Assembly: GCA_023435855.1 (NCBI GenBank)
Contig: JAEZLG010000259.1
Location: 1 to 8,087, forward strand
Direction: 5' to 3'
DNA length: 8,087 nucleotides
Source: Bacillota bacterium
GTDB lineage: Bacteria; Bacillota; Clostridia; Christensenellales; CAG-138
A program made the position numbers and the translations under genes. Shown piece by piece: positions 1 through 6,538 of the stretch (position 1 is its first letter; each line of letters starts with the position of its first letter). The notes beneath the pieces were generated by a model. The model made no database searches and was not told where the DNA came from. It saw nothing but the letters and a program-made list of their open reading frames with translations.

Positions 1-947
1 GTATAGAAGTTTCCCAACGCACATTCGCCGTTTCTATCTGCTTTGAGGCAAACAGGCAGTTTTGCAAGCGGCTCATCCAGCAACGGACGGTACGGTGCCA
101 TAGCGTCATCCACCGCGCACTGCACGCTTTTATCAGGTGCAACCTGCCATGCATCTCCCATCATATCATAGATGCATACGGTACGCTCCACGACGCGCTT
201 GTTTTCATCAAGCGTCAAGCGGATATGCCCAATCTCCCCGGCGGAAAACCCGGCCTTCGCAAACACGGTATCACTGCAAACGCATGCAATACTGCCCGGA
301 TTGTGACCGCCGATCATCACATCAACAGGTGGGATTGCTCGTGCGGTTTCAAAAAGCTCACCCGTACAAGTGCCATCCTCTGACACGCTGCCCGGCAAAT
401 GACCGAGTACGACTACGATATCCGCCCCGGCCCTACGTAATTCCGGGATGAAAACATGGAGCGCTTCGGAGGGTGGTAAAATCGTGTAGCCGTCAAAGCG
501 GTCTCCCCTGAGCATAAACGGCGTATACGCCGTGGTGACACCGATCACACCGATTTTCACACCACAGCGCTCAAGCATCACATAAGGCTTGGCGACCGAC
601 GGAGGCAGATTCGTTTTCTCATCAATAATATTCGCGCACAGAATGGGAAATATGGCCTTTTGCAGCACAGTGTGCATCGTTTCTTTACCGTTATCAAACT
701 CATGGTTGCCAAGCGTCATCGCGTCAACTTTGAGTAAGTTCATAACATCGATAACCGGCGCACCGTCCGTCAGGTTACAGATCGGTGCACCGCACAGCAC
801 ATCCCCTGCATCAAGAAATATCGTTCCATTAGGGTTCTGATCCCGAGTTTGGCGGATTAAACCGGCGAGCTTCGCCGCACCGGGGCAATGATAGGTTGCA
901 TCGATTGCACCTGCAAAATCGGTCTGCGTTATAATATCAAGAACCAT
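1..947 (-). CDS. UshA/5'-nucleotidase-like metallophosphoesterase, second of a tandem pair (C-terminus outside window)
   Basis: The frame opens at the ATG at 947 (MVLDIITQTDFAGA) and stays open for 315 codons to the left edge, where it is cut at the start of the C-terminal domain (ECALGNFY, matching ETKLGNLL of the paralog). It keeps D10, D49 (DAGD), N81, H82 and D85 (GNHEFD), H183 and H215, but has A12 for the D-x-H histidine and P217 for the UshA glutamine, as its neighbour does. Residues 62-218 align with the neighbour without gaps; I count about 80 identities in 157 positions, so the pair arose by an old tandem duplication. No signal peptide. Probably a cytoplasmic phosphoesterase acting beside the first copy, perhaps as a partner or on a related substrate. 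Whether its C-terminal domain is complete cannot be seen here. Confidence 0.85.
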   Translation of the reverse strand, partial: MVLDIITQTDFAGAIDATYHCPGAAKLAGLIRQTRDQNPNGTIFLDAGDVLCGAPICNLTDGAPVIDVMNLLKVDAMTLGNHEFDNGKETMHTVLQKAIFPILCANIIDEKTNLPPSVAKPYVMLERCGVKIGVIGVTTAYTPFMLRGDRFDGYTILPPSEALHVFIPELRRAGADIVVVLGHLPGSVSEDGTCTGELFETARAIPPVDVMIGGHNPGSIACVCSDTVFAKAGFSAGEIGHIRLTLDENKRVVERTVCIYDMMGDAWQVAPDKSVQCAVDDAMAPYRPLLDEPLAKLPVCLKADRNGECALGNFY

Positions 948-952
948 GAACG

Positions 953-959
953 CCTCTCC
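953..959 (-). promoter_or_regulatory. Shine-Dalgarno site of the second metallophosphoesterase gene
   Basis: GGAGAGG on the minus strand, 5 bases before the ATG at 947, lies in the 22-base gap after the first paralog. An ATG overlapping the preceding stop (970-968) is in another frame and soon meets a stop, so 947 is the supported start. Confidence 0.75.
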
Positions 960-969
960 ATCCTATTCA

Positions 970-2436
970 TTAAAATGGGGAATTGTCGTTTTCAGGCCTA
1001 CCGATCTCGTGCATACGCTTCACGGGAGAAACATGAAGCTCGCCTTGCTTGCGCAGATGCGCAAAAATGGCATCGTACATCCGTACGTGGATCGGCTCCC
1101 ATAAAAGCGCGTTGGCAACCTTAGCCGTATCGTTACCGCCCGAAGCCATGTATTCCGATGTCGCAACGGTGTACGTCTTATCAGGATCAATCGGCGTACC
1201 GTCTATAAGCGTAATAGATTGAATTTTAGAAAACGCAGGCTTCGTGTGATCGGCATACACGATAAGCCCTGCATGCAATAGTCCGGCGTTATTGCCAAAG
1301 CGCTCCGGAACATACACAAGCTCAAAGAGTTCATAAAGCTGCGCGCCGGTTATATTCGCCTTAAGGATCGGGTCATTAAAGCCCATCACCGCCGTTACAT
1401 CCTCCGCGGTAACGGTGCCGGGGTTAATACCGTACGCCGCGCTTGTGGCGTTCATGTAGGCGATATCCGTCCCCGTAGCGCTTTGTACACAGTCTGCCAG
1501 AAGATTGCCAAGCTTGGTCTCGGCACTCAGGCGTATTGTCCAAGTTTCGTCAGTGGTGGCGAGCACATCCTCAAAAAAGCCGCGAAACGGTTCCGTTATA
1601 CGCTCCTCATACTGCTTGTATTTAGGTATAGGCTCGGCGTTCCAATCCGTTTGAAGCACTTGGTACGAACTACCCACAATGTGGCCTAAATCCCGGTCAA
1701 AAAAGAGCCGCGCGTAGCACAGGCTATGGCCGGAAAAACCCCCCTTAAGAACGATTGTGTTGCCGACAAGCCCCGCATAATCGCCCGGGATGTGGCCGCC
1801 GACACATACGTCGACCTCCGGGATTTTATGTAGAAGTTCTATCAGCTCACCGCTTGCACTTCCGTCAGATTCCACATAAAACGGTATGTGTGCGAGCAAT
1901 ACAACGATATCGGCACCGGCGTTTCGTACCTCGGGGATGTATTCTTGGCAGGCCTTTGCGCAGGAGCGTATTTCATAAGGGGCAAAGGATGCGGCTGTTA
2001 CCATGCGGGATGTATACTCGGTCGTCACCCCGACCACACCGATCTTTACGCCCGCCTTTTCTAAAATTACATACGGCTTGGTACCGGGGATGAGCCTTCC
2101 GGTTTCTCGCTCAACGATATTTGCACAGAGTATCGGAAAATCTGCGAGCTGAATGCAGTCGTTTAAAAATGCCTGTCCGCGGTCGAACTCATGGTTGCCG
2201 AGCGTCAGAGCATCCGTTTTAAGAAGCGACACCGCTTTAACGCACGGTGCACCACCCCAGAAATTTGTACAAAAAGCGTCGCCCGCGTCAAGAAGAAGCG
2301 TCCTCTCCGGGTTATCGCGCCGTACGGCATCGATTGCCGTGCCAAACGCAGCAAAGCCCGGGTTGCGCTTTGAGCGTTTTAGCCGACCTGAAAAATCGGC
2401 ATGGGCTACTATATCGATAGGAATCATCTTTTCCAT
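970..2436 (-). CDS. UshA/5'-nucleotidase-like metallophosphoesterase, first of a tandem pair
   Basis: A 488-residue two-domain protein: metallophosphatase domain about 1-250 and a 5'-nucleotidase C-terminal domain about 300-475 (AETKLGNLLAD at 305-315, ATSEYMASGGND later). Retained residues, by alignment with E. coli UshA, are D14, D53 (DAGD), N81 and H82 with D85 (GNHEFD), H183 and H215. Missing are the His of the D-x-H motif (DFSG, S16) and the Gln after the GH motif (GGHIPG, P217), both site-1 metal ligands in UshA. The substrate-binding Arg of the N-G-G-G-I-R motif is also absent (NATSAA, 329-334). There is no signal peptide, unlike periplasmic UshA. The start at 2436 lies 4 bases after the permease stop, with AAGGGAT upstream; a second in-frame ATG at 2427 is possible. 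Probably a cytoplasmic phosphoesterase with an altered centre; substrate unknown. Confidence 0.88.
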   Translation of the reverse strand: MEKMIPIDIVAHADFSGRLKRSKRNPGFAAFGTAIDAVRRDNPERTLLLDAGDAFCTNFWGGAPCVKAVSLLKTDALTLGNHEFDRGQAFLNDCIQLADFPILCANIVERETGRLIPGTKPYVILEKAGVKIGVVGVTTEYTSRMVTAASFAPYEIRSCAKACQEYIPEVRNAGADIVVLLAHIPFYVESDGSASGELIELLHKIPEVDVCVGGHIPGDYAGLVGNTIVLKGGFSGHSLCYARLFFDRDLGHIVGSSYQVLQTDWNAEPIPKYKQYEERITEPFRGFFEDVLATTDETWTIRLSAETKLGNLLADCVQSATGTDIAYMNATSAAYGINPGTVTAEDVTAVMGFNDPILKANITGAQLYELFELVYVPERFGNNAGLLHAGLIVYADHTKPAFSKIQSITLIDGTPIDPDKTYTVATSEYMASGGNDTAKVANALLWEPIHVRMYDAIFAHLRKQGELHVSPVKRMHEIGRPENDNSPF

Positions 2437-2440
2437 AGTC

Positions 2441-3259
2441 TTATCCCTTCAATCCGCCGCGGGACACGCCTGTGATGATCTGCTTTCTAAAACAGATGAA
2501 AAGTATGATCATCGGCACAACCACGATTGTCGCCGCAGCCATCAAGCGCTCGTAACGAATGCCGCTTGAGGTCATAAAGGCGTATAGACCAAAGGGCAGT
2601 GTCCGCGACTCAGGGTTATTCGTAACAAGCACCGTCCATAAAAACGCGTTCCAGCAGGTGATTGCGTTGAGCAAGCCTATTGTGGCAAGCGCCGGCTTTG
2701 CGATAGGCACCATGATGCGCCAGAGGTATCGCCAGTTGGACGAACCGTCCACACGGGCGGAATAATACAGGCTATCCGGGATAGACAAAAAGAAGTTTCG
2801 AAGAATGTAGGTGTAGAAGATGCTCGAGGTAAACGGGATAATCAGAGCCAGCAAATTGTCAATGAGTTTCCAATCGACGATGGTCTGATAATTGGTAATG
2901 ATGAGCATTTCAAACGGAATCATCAACCCCCACACCAGTATTGAAAAACCCAAATCGCGCCCGGGGAACTTCAGCCGCGAGAATGCAAACGCAGCAAGGA
3001 TGGTCGTAAACATGGTGCAGCCGACACAGGCTGCCGTGACGATGACAGAGTTTAAAAAGTAGCGTGCGAAAGGTGCTTTCTCAAACGCATACCGGTAGTT
3101 TTCCAAAGTCGGGCTCGCGGGGAACACGGTGGGAGGTGTCGTGTTCACCTCAGCACCCGTCTTAAGTGAGGAGAGAATCATCCACACAAACGGCAGCACC
3201 ATAATCGCCGCCCCGATAATTAAAATCAAATATAGGATTGTTCGCTTTGTAGTCTTCAT
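2441..3259 (-). CDS. ABC transporter permease, MalG/UgpE-like (CUT1 family)
   Basis: A 272-residue membrane protein with about six hydrophobic segments (near 8-30, 69-93, 104-123, 135-157, 187-212 and 238-258). The EAA loop is at 165-185 (LYYSARVDGSSNW...IMVP), and the C-terminus ITGVSRGGLKG matches the typical G-rich end of MalG/UgpE proteins. It is the second half of the channel with the MalF-like partner and contacts the ATPase dimer. The gene begins 3 bases after the MalF-like stop and has only a weak ribosome site (GGAAG, rather distant), so it probably depends on translational coupling to the gene before it. Its stop is 4 bases before the next ATG. Family is confident; ligand unknown. 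Confidence 0.92.
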   Translation of the reverse strand: MKTTKRTILYLILIIGAAIMVLPFVWMILSSLKTGAEVNTTPPTVFPASPTLENYRYAFEKAPFARYFLNSVIVTAACVGCTMFTTILAAFAFSRLKFPGRDLGFSILVWGLMIPFEMLIITNYQTIVDWKLIDNLLALIIPFTSSIFYTYILRNFFLSIPDSLYYSARVDGSSNWRYLWRIMVPIAKPALATIGLLNAITCWNAFLWTVLVTNNPESRTLPFGLYAFMTSSGIRYERLMAAATIVVVPMIILFICFRKQIITGVSRGGLKG

Positions 3260-3262
3260 GGC

Positions 3263-4183
3263 TCAATAATGCTTCCATTTCCGCTGCATGAACAGCTGAA
3301 TCATCGTCAGTACCAGCACGATGGCAAACAGAATTACAGCGCTCGCCGCGGCACGACCAAGCTTCCACTTAACAAAGAACGCATCATAAAGGTAATACAC
3401 GACCGTATAGAGCGAATAGGCCGAACCCGGTTTACCGTTAAAGAGTGGGAACAGCTCCGTAAACACCTTGGAGGCTGAAATCATGTTGACGATTAAAGTC
3501 AGCCCTATGGTCGGCGCGAGAAGAGGCAGTGTGATGCGGTAAAAAATCCGCCCGCCCTTCGCACCGTCTGCACGCGCAGCCGTATAATACTGCGGGTTTA
3601 CGTTTTGAAATCCCGCAAGCAGCAAAATCGTCGTAAACGGTATCATGCTCCACACGCCATAGATAACCAGCGCCGCGAGGTTATAATTGGGGTCATTCAG
3701 CCAGTTAATAGGATCGATGTTAAAGAGCGAGAAAAAGTAGTTGATTAAACCGTAGTCAAAGTTGAACAGCCACTTCCACACGAGGCCGATTGCCGTTACG
3801 GAGGTGACCATCGGCAGGAAATAACAGGTCTGAAAAAATCCTTTCAGCTTGACGTTGTTGTTAAGAAGCGATGCTATAAGAAGTGATAGCGCAGTTGCAA
3901 TCGGTACAACAATAACGATGTACAGACAGGTGTTCTTAAGACCGTTTAGAAAATTCGGATCGCCGATGACATTTTGATAGTTCTCCAAGCCAAACGCGCT
4001 GAACTCGCCCGAGAGAACCTTGTAATTTTCCTTAAACGAAATCAAAAACACGTTGATGAACGGGTATAGCGCAAAGAGTATAATCCCAATCATAAACGGC
4101 ACAAGAAAAGCGGCAGGCTCCAAAAAGGTTTTTGCCTTGAGTATTTCACCGTCCTTACCGGTTTTTTTTGAAAACCGCTTCAT
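3263..4183 (-). CDS. ABC transporter permease, MalF/UgpA-like (CUT1 family)
   Basis: A 306-residue integral membrane protein with about six hydrophobic segments (roughly 24-48, 84-107, 119-140, 168-192, 222-242 and 275-299), the usual MalF/UgpA core without the large extra periplasmic loop of E. coli MalF. The cytoplasmic EAA loop that docks on the ATPase is at about 199-220 (YYTAARADGAKGG...ITLP). It should pair with the next gene product to form the transmembrane channel. The start ATG overlaps the ATPase stop by 4 bases (ATGA), and a purine-rich site (GGGGGAG) inside the ATPase gene end lies 8 bases upstream. Codons 5-8 contain a run of 8 A. Substrate is not deducible; the UgpA-like label refers to overall type, not to a proven glycerol-3-phosphate specificity. 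Confidence 0.92.
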   Translation of the reverse strand: MKRFSKKTGKDGEILKAKTFLEPAAFLVPFMIGIILFALYPFINVFLISFKENYKVLSGEFSAFGLENYQNVIGDPNFLNGLKNTCLYIVIVVPIATALSLLIASLLNNNVKLKGFFQTCYFLPMVTSVTAIGLVWKWLFNFDYGLINYFFSLFNIDPINWLNDPNYNLAALVIYGVWSMIPFTTILLLAGFQNVNPQYYTAARADGAKGGRIFYRITLPLLAPTIGLTLIVNMISASKVFTELFPLFNGKPGSAYSLYTVVYYLYDAFFVKWKLGRAAASAVILFAIVLVLTMIQLFMQRKWKHY

Positions 4184-5241
4184 GACAATCTCTCCCCCGT
4201 TTCTGCATCAAAGAGGAACACCCCACGACGTTTTAGATCAATGTCGATCTCGTCGCCGATGTTGAGCGGATAGTCGGCGCTGATAAAGCCGCGGCAATGC
4301 TGTCCTTCAATTTCAAGCACAGAGAGCTCATCCTTATTGATGGAATAGCGCTCAAGTACACGTGCGCGCAATGCCTTATCCAAAGCCGGCACAACAATGC
4401 TTTCGGCACGCACGGCAAGAATTGCTTTTGTACCGTTAGTAACCTCCCGGCGAAGCGGAAGCGTATAGGTGACGTCAGAACCATCAAAACAGAATTTGCC
4501 GTTTTTGATGAAGCCGTGCAAAGAGTTAATCGGCGGTGAGCCGAGAAAGTCCGCGACAAAGAAGTTGCACGGCTCATCATACAGCGCCCGAGCAGAATCC
4601 TGCTGCTGCAAAACGCCGAGTTTTAATAGAATAACCTGATCTGCAATGGAGGAAGCCTCCTCCTGGTCATGCGTGACAAACACGGTAGTCACTTTTGAAG
4701 CGCGCTGTATGCGGAGTATCTCCTCGCGCATTTCAACACGCAGTTTGGCATCGAGGTTTGATAGCGGCTCATCCAGCAGCAAAAGCGCCGGCTCCTTTGC
4801 GAGCGCACGCGCAATGGCAACGCGCTGCTGTTGACCGCCCGAAAGCTCGCTGGGCTTTCGACCAAGAAGCTCTGAGATGCGGACAAGCTCCGCTAATTCT
4901 TTTGCACGCTCAACGCGCTGCTTCTTTGGGATGCGTTTGATTTCCAAAGGGAAGCAGATATTTTCGAGCACCGTCATGTGCGGATAGAGCGCATAATTCT
5001 GAAAGACAAGCCCTACATTGCGTTTTTCAGGCGGCAGATCCGTGACGTCTTTATCTTCAAACAGTATACGTCCGCCGCTGACCGGAAGAATGCCTGAGAG
5101 CATGTTCAAAACGGTCGATTTGCCGCAGCCGGACGGGCCGAGAAGCGCAATCAGCTTGCCGCTTTCAATTGTTGCGGAAAGGTCGTTCACAGCGATCATA
5201 CTGCCGAATTTCTTTGTCACATGACTTAGAGCAACTTTCAT
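4180..5241 (-). CDS. ABC transporter ATP-binding protein, MalK/UgpC/MsmX type
   Basis: A 353-residue ATPase that energises the importer encoded by the next two genes. All nucleotide-binding elements are present: Walker A GPSGCGKST (35-43), Q-loop Q81 (VFQNYALYPHMTV), signature LSGGQ (133-137), Walker B LLLLDE (153-158), D-loop SNLD (161-164) and the switch His H191 (VTHD). After about residue 225 comes a TOBE/OB-type regulatory tail as in MalK and UgpC, ending FDAETGERLS. Length is slightly short of the usual 360-370 but intact. Its GAGGTG ribosome site (5247-5252) overlaps the stop codon of the phosphodiesterase gene. Many Firmicute CUT1 operons lack an ATPase and share MsmX; this one carries its own, as ugp operons do. 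A sugar, glycerol-3-phosphate or glycerophosphodiester-like ligand is possible, but the ATPase does not set specificity. Confidence 0.95.
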   Translation of the reverse strand: MKVALSHVTKKFGSMIAVNDLSATIESGKLIALLGPSGCGKSTVLNMLSGILPVSGGRILFEDKDVTDLPPEKRNVGLVFQNYALYPHMTVLENICFPLEIKRIPKKQRVERAKELAELVRISELLGRKPSELSGGQQQRVAIARALAKEPALLLLDEPLSNLDAKLRVEMREEILRIQRASKVTTVFVTHDQEEASSIADQVILLKLGVLQQQDSARALYDEPCNFFVADFLGSPPINSLHGFIKNGKFCFDGSDVTYTLPLRREVTNGTKAILAVRAESIVVPALDKALRARVLERYSINKDELSVLEIEGQHCRGFISADYPLNIGDEIDIDLKRRGVFLFDAETGERLS

Positions 5242-5245
5242 TGTT

Positions 5246-6538
5246 TCACCTCAAAATTTCCTCAATCGCCGTTCCGTCCGTATCGGGCATGGTGAACCCC
5301 AACATCCGTGCCATCGTCGGGGCCTCATCTACCATCGAACGTCTTTTTACCACGGCGCCCGGCATTACGTTAGGCCCTGCGGCCAGAAACGTTGTGACCT
5401 CCTCGCGTGTGGGGCTGCCGCCGTGTGTTGCCGCACCGACCTTATGGTTGCCCGGGATTTTGCTCCCGTAGATGCCGGGAAGATCGTACCGTTCGCCAAA
5501 GGAAATCGGCAGCCGGCTTTCAAGAATAAAGTCGAAAGGCCCGTCCACATGGTAAGTGGCCTTTGCCTCCTCGCGATCCATCACATAACTTAGCTGTATA
5601 CGCGGATCATCTTTGAGCGACTCGAGATATGTGCGAACGCGTGCTTTCATTTCAAAATTATCCGGATTACCAAGCTCCACGTACGCGGCAAGACCTGTGG
5701 AGTGGAGGATCGCATCAAACGACTCAAGTGTACCGTCCGCTCCGACGCGGATAAAACCGTTATCACGAAGCAGCACGTTTAAGTGAACCACATCTTGTAT
5801 GTCTGTCTGCCCGTGGTCGCCGAGGATGACGATGTTCGTCTCAGAAAGTGTTCCCTTGCGGTTAAGCGCTTCTATCAGGCTCCCGAACTCCTCATCGTGC
5901 TTGCGAAGCTGATTTTGTACATGCTCGTTGTGCACGCCGTAGAGATGGCGGCTGCCGTCGAGGTCGCACATCTTGACGAGCATCACGTCCGGCTGCTCAT
6001 AATCCTCGAGGATGTCAAGCGCAAGCGCCATGGTCAATAGATCAAGGGATCGATCCGGCCCCTTGATGTAGCGTCCGTGCTTGTAGAAATACCGTTCGAT
6101 AAGTTCCTGCGTGGCGGTTCCCTTGAGCCATTGCTCCGGCTCCCATCCCACATAGTGGTACGGTACGATCATGGGCATGTTCAAATCGTACTTCGCTCCG
6201 CCGGATACGGGCCAAGATATCGAACAGGTACTAAGCCCTTTCTCCCCCGCGTAATCAAGCAGCGTGGGTACCAAAACGTCCGATTTCATACAATGCCAGG
6301 GTTGTCTAAAATGTCCGCCTCTACGCATGATTTCGTTGTTTCCAATCCCGTGGCGATCCACATAGCACCCCGTAAGAATCGATGTGTGGCAGCAGTAGGT
6401 AAGCGCAGGCCACACAGGCTCGATGCTCTCAACGACAGCTGCGTTTTTAAGGAACGAGCCGAAATGCGGCATATCGCGCATCGCTTCAACATCGCTCGCG
6501 CACAGTGCATCTATACAAAATACAAGCAGTTTACTCAT
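5246..6538 (-). CDS. Nucleotide pyrophosphatase/phosphodiesterase-family protein (alkaline phosphatase superfamily)
   Basis: A 430-residue protein starting MSKLLVFCIDAL, with no signal peptide. It carries the complete two-metal centre of the type I phosphodiesterase/NPP family: D10 (FCID), the catalytic nucleophile T47 (PALTY), D194 and H198 (DLDGSRHLYG), D241 and H242 (GDHG) and H372 (THGG). The stretch 52-68 (TSILTG...DRHGIGNN) matches the family block after the nucleophile. Members hydrolyse phosphodiester or pyrophosphate bonds, or phosphonates in some branches, through a phospho-threonine intermediate. Characterised NPPs are mostly secreted or membrane-bound, whereas this one should act in the cytoplasm on imported material. 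The start codon overlaps the MBL stop by 4 bases (ATGA), so the two are probably translated together, and the ATPase gene begins 4 bases after its stop. Exact substrate cannot be read from the sequence. Confidence 0.88.
   Translation of the reverse strand: MSKLLVFCIDALCASDVEAMRDMPHFGSFLKNAAVVESIEPVWPALTYCCHTSILTGCYVDRHGIGNNEIMRRGGHFRQPWHCMKSDVLVPTLLDYAGEKGLSTCSISWPVSGGAKYDLNMPMIVPYHYVGWEPEQWLKGTATQELIERYFYKHGRYIKGPDRSLDLLTMALALDILEDYEQPDVMLVKMCDLDGSRHLYGVHNEHVQNQLRKHDEEFGSLIEALNRKGTLSETNIVILGDHGQTDIQDVVHLNVLLRDNGFIRVGADGTLESFDAILHSTGLAAYVELGNPDNFEMKARVRTYLESLKDDPRIQLSYVMDREEAKATYHVDGPFDFILESRLPISFGERYDLPGIYGSKIPGNHKVGAATHGGSPTREEVTTFLAAGPNVMPGAVVKRRSMVDEAPTMARMLGFTMPDTDGTAIEEILR

Noticed and set aside
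137..840. Plus-strand open frames near the left edge
   Set aside because: The minus strand here encodes the second metallophosphoesterase without interruption, including GNHEFD and GGH motifs.
2437..2440. Internal promoters at the gene junctions
   Set aside because: Junctions are overlaps or gaps of 3 to 22 nt (except the first, which holds the hairpin), leaving no room for a convincing promoter. None could be supported.
2441..5241. Assigning ugpC, ugpA and ugpE as gene names
   Set aside because: The ATPase and permeases fit the wider CUT1 family (MalK/MalFG, Msm, Ugp). Glycerol-3-phosphate specificity cannot be read from these subunits.
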